NCBI RefSeq assembly: GCF_000308615.1
Contig: NZ_BAGB01000068.1
Coordinates: 1-64,000, forward strand
DNA: 64,000 nucleotides
From: Nocardia jiangxiensis NBRC 101359
GTDB lineage: Bacteria > Actinomycetota > Actinomycetes > Mycobacteriales > Mycobacteriaceae
Reading direction: 5' to 3'
Part shown: positions 9,095 to 17,759 of the stretch, piece after piece
How positions within the stretch are numbered: the stretch's first letter is position 1
Layout of the letters: every line of letters begins with the position of its first letter
Notes under the pieces: generated by a model
Databases searched by the model: none
What the model was told of the DNA's origin: nothing
Seen by the model: only the letters and a program-made list of their open reading frames with translations
Position numbers and translations under genes: made by a program

Positions 9095-10104
9095 CAGCGG
9101 CCTCCCATGTTCCGGATGGGCGGACGGTTGCCCGGGACGTCCGGCAGCGCCGGGGGAATCAGGTTGACGATGACCGCGTCGAACCAGCGGCCGTTACCCA
9201 GAACGTTGGAGTAGAGCCCGTAGAACGGCGCGGCCAACGTCAGCGTCTTGGAGATGTTCTGCTGGTTGTCGTTGAGCATGTCGATGGACTTCTGCAGGTT
9301 GGTCAGCGCCGGGCCGATCTGTTGCTCGTTGTCGTGCACCAGCGTGGTCAGTTCCGCCGCAATGGTTTTCGCGCCGGTCAACAGCTGTGCGATCGCCTGC
9401 TGGCGAACGTTCAGCTCGGCCAGCAGTTGACCGCCGTTGGCGAGCAGCCGTTCGAACTGGACATTGCGGTCGGCGAGCACCTTGGTGGTCTTGTTGGTGG
9501 CCGCGAACAGCTGCTTGAGCTGCTCGTCGCGTTTGGCGAGGGTCTCGGACAGTCGCGCGACGCCGTCGATCGAGCTGCGGATATCCGGCGGGGTCTCGGA
9601 GAACGCGTCCGAGAGCACCTGCATGCTCTTGGCCAGCTGCGCGGTATCGGTCTGCTCGAGACTCTTCCCGGCGTCCTGGAACGCCTCGGTCACGTCGTAG
9701 GGAGAAACCGTGCGCGACAACGGAATCCGCTTGGACGGATTCGCCGGATGGGTGCCCTTGGGATCCAGGGCCAGATATTTCTGCCCGAGCACCGTCTTGA
9801 TCTGGATCGACGCGGTGGTGTCGTCCCCGATCCAGGCGTCCTTGGTGCGGAAGGAGACCAGAACTCGATCGCCGTCCAGCCCGACGTCGGTCACATCACC
9901 GACCTTGACCCCAGCGATGCGCACCTCGTTCCCCTTCTTCAGCCCGGCGGCCTCGGAGAATTCGGCGGTGTACTTGGTGCCCGCGCCGATGATCGGCAAC
10001 CGGTCCAGGTAGAACGTCGATACCGCGATCAACAGCACCAGGAAAAGTCCGAGCGCACCCATGAACGCGGGGCTGCGCTGGCCCAGGAGCTTGCGCTCAT
10101 CCAT
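9094..10104 (-). CDS. mceC: Mce family protein MceC
   Basis: 336 residues beginning MDERKLLGQRSPAFMG. One membrane anchor (GALGLFLVLLIAVSTFYL), then the MlaD domain (GNEVRIAGVKVGDVTDV), then coiled helical channel segments. An in-frame extension reaches 10239, but ATG at 10104 overlaps the mceB stop as TGATG and follows GGAAGGG, so the shorter form is preferred. Third Mce subunit of the operon. Confidence 0.92.
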   Translation of the reverse strand: MDERKLLGQRSPAFMGALGLFLVLLIAVSTFYLDRLPIIGAGTKYTAEFSEAAGLKKGNEVRIAGVKVGDVTDVGLDGDRVLVSFRTKDAWIGDDTTASIQIKTVLGQKYLALDPKGTHPANPSKRIPLSRTVSPYDVTEAFQDAGKSLEQTDTAQLAKSMQVLSDAFSETPPDIRSSIDGVARLSETLAKRDEQLKQLFAATNKTTKVLADRNVQFERLLANGGQLLAELNVRQQAIAQLLTGAKTIAAELTTLVHDNEQQIGPALTNLQKSIDMLNDNQQNISKTLTLAAPFYGLYSNVLGNGRWFDAVIVNLIPPALPDVPGNRPPIRNMGGR

Positions 10105-11183
10105 CAGCGACCACCCTTCCCATGGCACCGCGGCGCGGGATTGGTGTAGACCGGCTGATTCACCGTCGGCATATTCGCCGGGAGGTTCAGATTCTGACCG
10201 TCCTTCATCCCCGGACCCGCGACGATGTCGATACCGCACAGATAGAACTGGAACCAGGAGCCGTAACTCGCGGCGCGACCCAGTTTCTCCATCTTGATCG
10301 GCAGATTCGTCAGCGCCTCGTTCACCTCGGGCGATCGGTCGTTCAGTGTGCCGGTGAGCTGGTTCAATCCCGCGATCGAACCCTGCAGCGTCGGCACCGT
10401 CGGCACCAGCAGATCCGCCGTGGCCGAGGCCAGGTTGCCCAGCGAGCTGACCGCCGAGCCGATCGTGCCGCGTTCGGCGTTCAGTCCGCTCACCAGCGCC
10501 TCGGTGTTGACGATCAGATCGTTGAGCGCGCCGTCCTTCTTGTTCACCGAATCCAGAATCGCGTTGAGGTTCTTGACGATCTGACCGATCACCGCGTCCT
10601 TGTCGGCGATCTTGTTGGTCAGGCTGGCGGTATTGCTCACCAGATCGCTGATGGTGCCCTTCTCACCCTGGAACACCTGGATGATCTCGTAGGACAACTT
10701 GTTCACATCATCCGCGGTCAACGTCTGGAACAGCGGGCGGAACCCGTTGAACAGCGTCGTCAGATTCAGCGCCGGACGCGTGTGGTCCAGGCCGATCGTG
10801 CCGCCCGCGTTCAGCTTCCGACCCTGCAGGCCGGTGCCCTGCTCGAGCGAAATGTACCGCTGCCCGACCAGATTCCGGTAACGGATGGTCGCGGTCACCG
10901 AGGCGGGCAGCCAATCGCGGTCGGTCAGTTCGAAATTCACCATCGCCTGGTCGTGATCCACGACCGACACCTTGGTGACCTTGCCCACGCGCACACCCGC
11001 GATGCGCACCTCGTCGCCCGGATTGAGCGAGGTCACATCGCTGAAACGCGCCTTGAACCCGGTGCCGCCGCCGGAATAGTTGGCGATGGTCAACCCGAGC
11101 ACGATCGTCAGCAGAACGGTGACCACGACGAAGATGAGAAGTTTGGTCAGCGGCCCACCCAGTCCGCGCAGTGCGGCCTTCAC
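10104..11183 (-). CDS. mceB: Mce family protein MceB
   Basis: 359 residues: N-terminal anchor (LLIFVVVTVLLTIVLGLTIA), MlaD domain (GDEVRIAGVRVGKVTKVSV...RYRNLVGQRYISLEQG), a long amphipathic helical region and a C-terminal tail (PVYTNPAPRCHGKGGR). Its start overlaps the end of mceA by four bases. Second of six Mce subunits, which are expected to form a hetero-hexameric tunnel across the envelope. Confidence 0.93.
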   Translation of the reverse strand: MKAALRGLGGPLTKLLIFVVVTVLLTIVLGLTIANYSGGGTGFKARFSDVTSLNPGDEVRIAGVRVGKVTKVSVVDHDQAMVNFELTDRDWLPASVTATIRYRNLVGQRYISLEQGTGLQGRKLNAGGTIGLDHTRPALNLTTLFNGFRPLFQTLTADDVNKLSYEIIQVFQGEKGTISDLVSNTASLTNKIADKDAVIGQIVKNLNAILDSVNKKDGALNDLIVNTEALVSGLNAERGTIGSAVSSLGNLASATADLLVPTVPTLQGSIAGLNQLTGTLNDRSPEVNEALTNLPIKMEKLGRAASYGSWFQFYLCGIDIVAGPGMKDGQNLNLPANMPTVNQPVYTNPAPRCHGKGGR

Positions 11184-12529
11184 TTCACACTCACCTCACT
11201 TCCACGCAGCGCGGGCGCGCCGATGCGGCTCACCCAGCTGGGCACCTGGTCCGGCGAAACCCCGTTCGCCGCGCCGTAGATCGCGCCCAGCGCATGCTCC
11301 TCGGACGGCGAACCTGCCAGCGAGGTCGACTGCGCGCCGAAGACCGAGAACTGCGCCGGCGGCAGTTGGCCGATGTTCTGCTTGCCCGGATTGCGGGTCG
11401 GCGGCTGATACGAACCGTCGTTGGCCGAACCGGTCGGATACTGACCAGCGTCGGTGCCCAGCGGATACTCCGGGAAACACACCGGCGGACGGGTGTCGAA
11501 CCAGCGCGGCTCGTCCTGATTCGGCAGGTACCGGCCGCGCGGATTGACCAGTTTGATCGACACCCGCGAGCCGGGCAGATCGGTTCCCTTACCGAAGATC
11601 TGGTCGATCCGCGGCTTCTGCTGCGCGAAATTCCGCATGGTGCAGGCATATTCGGGGGAATAGGTGGCCAGCAGTTGCAACGCCTCTCGCGAATCCGCGG
11701 CCACGTCGATGATGTTGTCGTGGTTGGCCACCAGGAAATTGGCCAGCCGCGAGGAGGTCGGGGTCAGCACCGAGTACAGCGTGTCGATCTGCGAACGCTT
11801 CTGCACGATCGTCGCATTGAGCGTGCGCAGATCGTTGAACGTGTCGACCAGCTGCGGCAGCGCGTCGGCATAGGTGTCCGCGACCGTGGCGAAGTTGTGG
11901 ATGTCGTCCTGCAGGGTCGGCATGACGCCGTTGAGCCCGCGGAAGACCGTGTCCAGCCGGTCCACCGTATGCCCGAGCTCCTCGCCCTGTCCGCCGAGGG
12001 CCTGCGACAGCGCACCCAGCGTGGAGGCCAGATACTGCGGCGGAATCGCCTGCAGCAGCGGCAGCACGCTGTCCAGCAGCTGGCTGACCTCGATGGCGTT
12101 ACCGCTGGCGTCCTGGTGCAAGGTCTGTCCCGCGGTCAGATGCCCGCTCGGATCCTGCGGCCAGACCAGATCTACGTACCGCTCACCGAACAACGTCTTG
12201 GGCAGCAGCCGCGCGGTGACGTTGGACGGAATCTCCTTCGCCTTGCCCGGATCCAGCGCCAGATGCAGAGTGACCTTGCTGCCCTGCGGCTGGCTCGACC
12301 GGACCTCGCCGACGGTGATGCCGCGCACCTTCACATCGGCGTTGCGCGTCAAGGCGTTTCCGACGGTGTCGGTGATCAGATCGACCTTCACCACTGGGGT
12401 GAACGTCTTGTTGTACATAGCGATCGTCGTGCCCAGGAACAGGGCCATCACCACGAAGAACAGCACACCGAGCGTGCGCGTGCGCAATTTCTCCGTAGAC
12501 CGCCAGAACTGAATTCCGGCCGCGCTCAT
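11180..12529 (-). CDS. mceA: Mce family protein MceA
   Basis: 449 residues starting MSAAGIQFWRSTEKLRTRTLG. Anchor helix (LGVLFFVVMALFLGTTIAM), MlaD domain (NADVKVRGITVGEVRSSQ, FGERYVDLVWP), helical region, and a C-terminal extension ending VPSWVSRIGAPALRGSEVSVK. The open frame continues to 12991, but the ATG at 12529 makes the standard ATGA overlap with yrbEB, and the upstream part is antisense-like composition inside yrbEB. Confidence 0.93.
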   Translation of the reverse strand: MSAAGIQFWRSTEKLRTRTLGVLFFVVMALFLGTTIAMYNKTFTPVVKVDLITDTVGNALTRNADVKVRGITVGEVRSSQPQGSKVTLHLALDPGKAKEIPSNVTARLLPKTLFGERYVDLVWPQDPSGHLTAGQTLHQDASGNAIEVSQLLDSVLPLLQAIPPQYLASTLGALSQALGGQGEELGHTVDRLDTVFRGLNGVMPTLQDDIHNFATVADTYADALPQLVDTFNDLRTLNATIVQKRSQIDTLYSVLTPTSSRLANFLVANHDNIIDVAADSREALQLLATYSPEYACTMRNFAQQKPRIDQIFGKGTDLPGSRVSIKLVNPRGRYLPNQDEPRWFDTRPPVCFPEYPLGTDAGQYPTGSANDGSYQPPTRNPGKQNIGQLPPAQFSVFGAQSTSLAGSPSEEHALGAIYGAANGVSPDQVPSWVSRIGAPALRGSEVSVK

Positions 12530-13383
12530 CCGGCTACTCGCACTGTGGTCGTCGTCCCCCAGATGGCCAGACTCAGAAAGAAATCGAGAATGTTGATCAA
12601 CACGATCGAGGCGCGGACCGCGCGGCCCACCGCCACGCCCACGCCCGCCGGGCCGCCGGAGGCGTTGAACCCGTAGTAGCAGTGGATCAGGATGATCACG
12701 AACGCGAATATCAGCACCTTGAGGAACGAATACAACACGTCCTGAGGTGGCAGGAACAAATTGAAATAGTGGTCGTAGGAGCCTGTTGATTGCCCCTCGA
12801 ACCACACGCTGATCTGCCGTGAGGCCACGAATGTGCCCAGCAGACCGACGATGTAGAGCGGAATCACCGCGACGAATCCGGCGATCACGCGCGTGGTGAC
12901 CAGGAACGGCACCCCCGGCACCGCCATCACCTCGAGCGCGTCGATCTCCTCGGAGATCCGCATCGCACCCAATTGCGCGGTGAAACCACACCCGACCGTC
13001 GCGGACAACGCCAGCGCCGCGACCAGCGGGGCCAACTCGCGGGTGTTGATGTAACCGGTGAGGAATCCGGTGAGCACCGAGGACCCCAGGGCGTCGAGGG
13101 CTTTGTAGCCCTGTAGGCCGACCACCACACCGACCGAGGCCGACATCATCACGACAACGCCGATGGTTCCGCCGATGACCGCCAGCGCACCCGAACCGAA
13201 GGTCACCTCGGCCAACAGCCGCATGACCTCCTTGCGGTAGTGCACGACGGTGCGCGGAATCCAGGCGATCGCCTTGGAATAGAAGGACATCTGGTCGCCG
13301 GCGCGGTCGATGACAGCGACGGGACCCCGTAGGGCACCGCCGATCCGGCGTAAATTCTTGGAGGATCGCTGCGAAACAACCAT
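12526..13383 (-). CDS. yrbEB: Mce transporter permease YrbEB
   Basis: 285-residue MlaE/YrbE-type integral membrane permease with several hydrophobic helices and the EE-loop conserved in the family (SEEIDALEVMAVPGVPFLVTTRVIAG), which contacts the ATPase. Pairs with YrbEA, two bases upstream. Forms the inner-membrane pore through which lipid passes from the Mce tunnel. Confidence 0.94.
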   Translation of the reverse strand: MVVSQRSSKNLRRIGGALRGPVAVIDRAGDQMSFYSKAIAWIPRTVVHYRKEVMRLLAEVTFGSGALAVIGGTIGVVVMMSASVGVVVGLQGYKALDALGSSVLTGFLTGYINTRELAPLVAALALSATVGCGFTAQLGAMRISEEIDALEVMAVPGVPFLVTTRVIAGFVAVIPLYIVGLLGTFVASRQISVWFEGQSTGSYDHYFNLFLPPQDVLYSFLKVLIFAFVIILIHCYYGFNASGGPAGVGVAVGRAVRASIVLINILDFFLSLAIWGTTTTVRVAG

Positions 13384-13385
13384 GG

Positions 13386-14180
13386 TCAGGATCCCTTGGC
13401 GGGAACGATCTGCAGGTACACCAACGTCAGCAGGAGATTGACGAAGAAGAGCACCAGGAAGGTGATCACCACGGATTGATTCACCGCGTCACCCACTCCT
13501 TTCGGTCCCCCCTTCGGACTCAACCCCTTGTACGCGGCGATGACACCCGCGAGCAGGCCGAACAACAACGCCTTGATCTCACCGATCCACAGGTCCGGCA
13601 GCTGTGCCAGCGCGGAGAACGATGCCAGATACGCGCCCGGCGTACCGCCCTGCAACATCACGTTGAAGAAATAGCCACCACAGATGCCGACGACCGAAAC
13701 CAGGCCGTTGAGCAGCAGGGCGACCAGCATCATGCCCAGCACACGAGGAACCACCAGGCGCTGTACCGGGTCGATGCCCAGCACCTCCATGGCGTCGATC
13801 TCCTCGCGGATGGTCCGCGAGCCCAGATCCGCGGCGACGGCCGAACCCGCCGCACCGGCGATGATGAGCGCGGTGACGACGGGCGCGGCCTGTTGGACGG
13901 TGGCCAGCACACTGGTTGCGCCGGTGAAGGACTCAGCGCCGAGTTGCTTGATCAGTGAACCGGTCTGCAACGCCACGACGGCACCGAACGGGATTGCCAC
14001 CAGGGACGCGGGCAGGATCGACACACTCGCGATGAACCACGACTGTTCGATGAACTCGCGCCACTGGAACGGCCGGACGAATGTCTTACGCGCAACGCTG
14101 ATGAGCAGCGCAAAGATATTGCCCGCCTGAGCAAAACCCGACTCGACCGGGGTGCGCAGCCGCGTCAGGGTTAGATTCAC
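13386..14180 (-). CDS. yrbEA: Mce transporter permease YrbEA
   Basis: 264-residue MlaE/YrbE family permease. The conserved EE-loop reads REEIDAMEVLGIDPVQRLVVPRVLG, and at least five hydrophobic segments are visible. It starts 11 bases after the stop of the ATPase gene, so ATPase, both permeases and the six Mce proteins appear to be one transcript. Confidence 0.94.
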   Translation of the reverse strand: MNLTLTRLRTPVESGFAQAGNIFALLISVARKTFVRPFQWREFIEQSWFIASVSILPASLVAIPFGAVVALQTGSLIKQLGAESFTGATSVLATVQQAAPVVTALIIAGAAGSAVAADLGSRTIREEIDAMEVLGIDPVQRLVVPRVLGMMLVALLLNGLVSVVGICGGYFFNVMLQGGTPGAYLASFSALAQLPDLWIGEIKALLFGLLAGVIAAYKGLSPKGGPKGVGDAVNQSVVITFLVLFFVNLLLTLVYLQIVPAKGS

Positions 14181-14191
14181 GGGAGCGTATG

Positions 14192-15280
14192 TTACCCGTT
14201 GGTTGGGTTTTGTCGCGCGGTGGTGTCGTACGCGTTGCCTGGGTAATCCTGAGGGTTACCCGAATAGGCCGGGAGAACTTGTGTATCACCGTTCTCCTGC
14301 ATCGATTCCTGGATCGCCACCTGGGCCTGATGCGGCAGGGTGTGCATGATCTCCAGAACGCGACGACGGCGGCGTTCCACGGCCTGGCGCACGGGCATAC
14401 CGGGCGTGGCCTTCATCTGCGGGATGATGCCCTCGACCTCTTCGGTGCCGTTGTCGTAGTGACCGGCCTCCGCGAGCGCCTGCTCGCGAGCCATCTGCGC
14501 CTCGTCCTTCTCCTCGGACATACCGATCGGACCGACCATGCGGCCGTTGAGGAACTGCTTCACCACCGGCTCCTCCGACGTCAGCAGCACCTCGCGCGGG
14601 CCGAACATGACCAGCTGGCGGCGGAACAGCATGCCGATGTTGTCCGGCACGGTACGGGCCAGGTTGATGTTGTGCGTGACGATCAGGATCGTCGCGTCGA
14701 TCTGCGCGTTGATATCGATCAGCAGCTGCGACAGATAGGTGGTGCGGACCGGGTCCAGACCCGAGTCCGGCTCGTCCACGAGGATGATCTGCGGATCCAG
14801 CACCAGAGCGCGAGCCAGACCGGCGCGCTTGCGCATACCACCGGAGATCTCGCCGGGCAGCTTGGATTCCGCGCCGAGCAGACCCGTGAGCTCGAGCTTC
14901 TCCATGACGATCTTCTTGATCTCGGATTCGCTCTTCTTGGTGTGCTCCCGCAGCGGGAACGCGGTGTTGTCGAACAGGTTCATCGACCCGAACAACGCGC
15001 CGTCCTGGAACAGGACGCCGAACAGCTTACGGATCTCGTACAGCTCCTTGTTGGAGCAAGTGGTGATGTCCGTGCCGTCGATGAAGATCGAACCACGCTC
15101 CGGGCGCAGCAAACCGATCAACGACTTCAGGAATACGGACTTACCGGTACCGGAGGGGCCGAGCAGCGCGCTGACTTCCCCCGTGGGCAGAGTCAGTGTG
15201 ACATCCTGCCAAATACGCTGAGAGCCGAAGGATTTGGTGACACCTTCGGTCCGGACCTCGACGCCCACGCCAACCTCCAC
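14192..15280 (-). CDS. mceG: Mce transporter ATP-binding protein MceG (Mkl)
   Basis: 362-residue ABC ATPase that powers Mce import. Walker A GPSGTGKS at 41-48, Q-loop FQDG near 91, signature SGGMRKR at 146-152, Walker B ILVDEP at 166-171, switch His at 203. The ~110-residue C-terminal extension (from FLNGRMVGP) is typical of MceG. It lies next to rplL as mkl does in M. tuberculosis, but here it directly heads the mce operon. ATG at 15280 gives the full domain; a second possible start is the GTG at 15274. Confidence 0.94.
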   Translation of the reverse strand: MEVGVGVEVRTEGVTKSFGSQRIWQDVTLTLPTGEVSALLGPSGTGKSVFLKSLIGLLRPERGSIFIDGTDITTCSNKELYEIRKLFGVLFQDGALFGSMNLFDNTAFPLREHTKKSESEIKKIVMEKLELTGLLGAESKLPGEISGGMRKRAGLARALVLDPQIILVDEPDSGLDPVRTTYLSQLLIDINAQIDATILIVTHNINLARTVPDNIGMLFRRQLVMFGPREVLLTSEEPVVKQFLNGRMVGPIGMSEEKDEAQMAREQALAEAGHYDNGTEEVEGIIPQMKATPGMPVRQAVERRRRRVLEIMHTLPHQAQVAIQESMQENGDTQVLPAYSGNPQDYPGNAYDTTARQNPTNG

Positions 15281-15339
15281 ATAATTCTTTGCAACGAGCG
15301 GTCCCGTGCCGTGTCACTGCTCGGCCGAAACCGCTCCAG

Positions 15340-15379
15340 CGCTGGGCCGATACAACACAGCACGATGTGACGCGTCACA
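15340..15379 (-). promoter_or_regulatory. Candidate mce operon promoter with 14-bp palindrome
   Basis: The perfect palindrome TGTGACGCGTCACA (15366-15379) lies about 86 bases upstream of mceG. On the minus strand its GTGACG overlaps a possible -35 box that is 17 bases before TTGTAT, a possible -10. The position suggests a repressor site; which regulator family binds is not known from the sequence. Promoter assignment is by eye. Confidence 0.4.
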
Positions 15380-15492
15380 CTGGGTGCGGCCACTGTATCG
15401 CATGTAAACCGGCATTCCCATCCCTCCCTACCGGAGAGTAAGAAGTAATACGTTCCGGTTTATTCCGGCAAACTTCCCCACCTGGGAAAACC

Positions 15493-15559
15493 GCTTTCCG
15501 GTCCAATGCCCCACCCCGGGCGCGCCGCGGCTCGCCCGGGGTGGGGCCGGACGGAAAGC
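15493..15559 (-). terminator. Large GC hairpin downstream of rplL
   Basis: A perfect 15-bp stem (arms 15508-15522 and 15533-15547, loop of 10) lies inside an outer pairing of GCTTTCCG (15493-15500) with CGGAAAGC (15552-15559). It follows the stronger hairpin at 15561-15595. It may back up termination after rplL or act in the leader of mceG. Confidence 0.6.
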
Positions 15560-15560
15560 A

Positions 15561-15595
15561 GAGCGGGCGGTTCCCCCTCGGGGAACCGCCCGCTC
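15561..15595 (-). terminator. Terminator of the rplJL operon
   Basis: A perfect 16-bp stem with a 3-base loop (arms 15561-15576 and 15580-15595, sequence GAGCGGGCGGTTCCCC) begins 18 bases after the rplL stop codon. On the minus strand it is followed by TGCTTTCC. This separates the ribosomal operon from the mce operon. Confidence 0.8.
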
Positions 15596-15613
15596 GACGC
15601 GTCAGTAACTGAA

Positions 15614-15994
15614 TTACTTGACGGAGACCTTGGCGCCGGCCTCTTCCAGCTTGGCCTTGGCGGCCTCGGCGGCGTCCTTGGCGACCTTCTCCAGGATCGG
15701 CTTCGGCGCGGACTCGACGAGGTCCTTGGCCTCCTTCAGGCCCAGGCCCGAGACGATCTCACGCACGACCTTGATGACCTGGATCTTCTTGTCACCGGCG
15801 CCCTCGAGCACGACGTCGAACTCGTCCTGCTCCTCGGCGGCCTCGGCCGGGGCAGCACCGCCGGCAACGGCGGCCACGGCGACCGGAGCAGCAGCGGTGA
15901 CCTCGAACTTCTCCTCGAACTTCTTGACGAAGTCCGACAGCTCGAGCAGGGTCATGCCGCCGATGGTCTCCAGCAGCTCGTCAACGTTGGCCAT
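15614..15994 (-). CDS. rplL: 50S ribosomal protein L7/L12
   Basis: 126 residues, normal for L7/L12. N-terminal dimerisation part (DELLETIGGMTLLELSDFVKKFEE), Ala-rich hinge, and the C-terminal factor-binding domain (VVREIVSGLGLKEAKDLVE). A strong ribosome binding site, AAGGAGG, precedes the ATG. It lies 59 bases after rplJ, as part of the L10-(L7/L12) stalk operon. Confidence 0.98.
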   Translation of the reverse strand: MANVDELLETIGGMTLLELSDFVKKFEEKFEVTAAAPVAVAAVAGGAAPAEAAEEQDEFDVVLEGAGDKKIQVIKVVREIVSGLGLKEAKDLVESAPKPILEKVAKDAAEAAKAKLEEAGAKVSVK

Positions 15995-16053
15995 GATGGC
16001 CTCCTTTCAGTGGGGTCTCCCCGCACAGGCGGGAAAAGTGTTGGGGTGGTTGG

Positions 16054-16605
16054 TTATTCGGCAGCATCGGCCGGAGCCGATTCGCCACCGGCGGCACGCT
16101 GCTTGTCCTCGAGCGCGGCGAACAGGCGCGCGACCTGTCCGGCGGGCGCGGCGAACAGGCCCGCGGCCTTGGTGAGGTTGCCCTTCATGGCACCGGCCAG
16201 CTTGGCCAGCAGCACCTCGCGGGACTCCAGGTCGGCGATCTTCTCGACCTCGGTCACGGACAGCGGCGCGCCGTCCATGTACCCGCCCTTGATGACCAGC
16301 GCCTTGTTGTCCTTGGCGAAGGTCTTCAGCGCCTTGGCGGCGTCGACCGGCTCACCGTGGATGAAGGTGATCGCGGTCGGCCCGACGAACAGCTCGTCCA
16401 GGCCCTCGACGCCCGCGTCGGCGGCAGCGCGCTTGACGAGGGTGTTCTTGGCGACGGAGTACGTGGCGTTGTCGCCGAGGGCACGCCGCAGCTCGGTGAG
16501 CTTACCGACGGACAGGCCACGGTATTCCGTGATCACGGTGGCGGTCGCGTCCTGGAACTGCTTGGTGATCTCTTCGACCTGGTCGTGCTTCCACTGGATT
16601 GCCAT
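16054..16605 (-). CDS. rplJ: 50S ribosomal protein L10
   Basis: 183 residues, starting MAIQWKHDQVEEITKQF. L10 anchors L7/L12 dimers to 23S rRNA. The N-terminal RNA-binding part contains YRGLSVGKLTELRRAL; the acidic C-terminus carries the L7/L12-binding helix. ATG at 16605 is preceded by GAGGAGG; the upstream in-frame extension to 16677 is non-conserved leader. Confidence 0.97.
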   Translation of the reverse strand: MAIQWKHDQVEEITKQFQDATATVITEYRGLSVGKLTELRRALGDNATYSVAKNTLVKRAAADAGVEGLDELFVGPTAITFIHGEPVDAAKALKTFAKDNKALVIKGGYMDGAPLSVTEVEKIADLESREVLLAKLAGAMKGNLTKAAGLFAAPAGQVARLFAALEDKQRAAGGESAPADAAE

Positions 16606-16663
16606 ACTTCGCCTCCTCTCAGGGGTATCGGTTCGTAAATGAACGACCGAACACCGCGAGGGC

Positions 16664-16706
16664 CGGCGATAAAACAAACGCCCCGGACGCAGAGCGTTCC
16701 GGGGCG
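16664..16706 (-). promoter_or_regulatory. Attenuator-like terminator in the rplJ leader
   Basis: On the minus strand a hairpin (outer arms 16679-16687 and 16698-16706, CGCCCCGGA with TCCGGGGCG, extended by CGC/GCG inside) is followed at once by CGTTTGTTTTATCGC, a T-rich run. It lies about 75 bases upstream of the rplJ start, in the leader and not after a gene. That is the arrangement of a transcription attenuator controlling L10/L12 supply. The alternative antiterminator fold was not established. Confidence 0.65.
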
Positions 16707-16922
16707 CACAAGAAACATCGCGAATCCCTGGGGACTCACGGCTTCCCGACCTCGGCTCTCCCTGCGTGGGCCGCCGGCAATATCGCCGGACCTTCAGCTA
16801 CCTGCACTCGAACGAGCACCGACAGCGACCAACGGTCTTCGGTAGAACGATTGGGGGTGATCACTGAACTGGTCAGCGACCGTCGACCAGCGTAGCAGAG
16901 ACCTGCCCACCAGCCAAAACGC

Positions 16923-16956
16923 CAACGGCCGGTACGGAAATCCGTACCGGCCGTTG
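16923..16956 (-). terminator. Terminator of the rplKA operon
   Basis: Perfect 16-bp stem (arms 16923-16938 and 16941-16956, beginning CAACGGCCGG) with a two-base loop, 16 bases after the rplA stop codon. It is followed on the minus strand by GCGTTTTGG. Confidence 0.85.
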
Positions 16957-16972
16957 ATGATTCAGCGTGCTA

Positions 16973-17686
16973 CTACGCGTCCTCTTCGGTGAGGTTGCGG
17001 GTGCGGTTCGGATCCACCGGGATGCCCGGACCGGTGTTCGTCGAAATCGTCACCTTCTTGACGTAGCGGCCCTTCGCGGTCGAGGGCTTCACACGCAGGA
17101 TCTCCTCGAGCGCGGCGCCGTAGTTCTCCACCAGCTTGGCGTCGTCGAAGGACGCTTTGCCGATCACGAAGTGCAGGTTGGCCTGCTTGTCGACGCGGAA
17201 GTTGATCTTGCCGCCCTTGATGTCGTTGACGGCCTTGGTCACATCGGGGGTGACCGTGCCCGTCTTCGGGTTCGGCATCAGACCACGCGGACCCAGGACA
17301 CGCGCGATGCGGCCGACCTTGGCCATCTGGTCCGGGGTGGCGATCGCGGCGTCGAAGTCCAGCCAGCCGCCCTGGATGCGCTCGATCAGATCCTCGGCGC
17401 CCACGGCGTCCGCACCGGCGGCCTCGGCCTCGGCGGCCTTGTCGCCGACCGCGAACACGATGACGCGAGCGGTCTTACCGGTGCCGTGCGGCAGGTTGAC
17501 GGTGCCGCGGACCATCTGGTCGGCCTTGCGCGGGTCGACACCCAGGCGCACGGCGACCTCGACGGTGGCGTCGGTCTTCTTGGTGGAGGTCTCCTTCGCC
17601 AGCCGCGCGGCGGTCAGCGGGGAGTACAGCGCGGAGCGGTCGACCTTGGCGGCCGCCTCGAGATATGCCTTGCTTCGTTTTGCCAT
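16973..17686 (-). CDS. rplA: 50S ribosomal protein L1
   Basis: 237 residues, MAKRSKAYLEAAAKVDRS. Family signatures include LPHGTGKTARVIVFA and PNPKTGTVTPDV. L1 forms the mobile stalk at the E site and commonly represses its own operon. Start ATG at 17686 follows AGGACAG; the upstream in-frame ATGs are in the intergenic spacer. 73 bases downstream of rplK. Confidence 0.98.
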   Translation of the reverse strand: MAKRSKAYLEAAAKVDRSALYSPLTAARLAKETSTKKTDATVEVAVRLGVDPRKADQMVRGTVNLPHGTGKTARVIVFAVGDKAAEAEAAGADAVGAEDLIERIQGGWLDFDAAIATPDQMAKVGRIARVLGPRGLMPNPKTGTVTPDVTKAVNDIKGGKINFRVDKQANLHFVIGKASFDDAKLVENYGAALEEILRVKPSTAKGRYVKKVTISTNTGPGIPVDPNRTRNLTEEDA

Positions 17687-17759
17687 GATTATCTGTCCTG
17701 TTCTGGAGTCAGAAGTGGTAGCGGGACTGGCCATCCCTCCCACTGCGCGAGCGCCGCGA

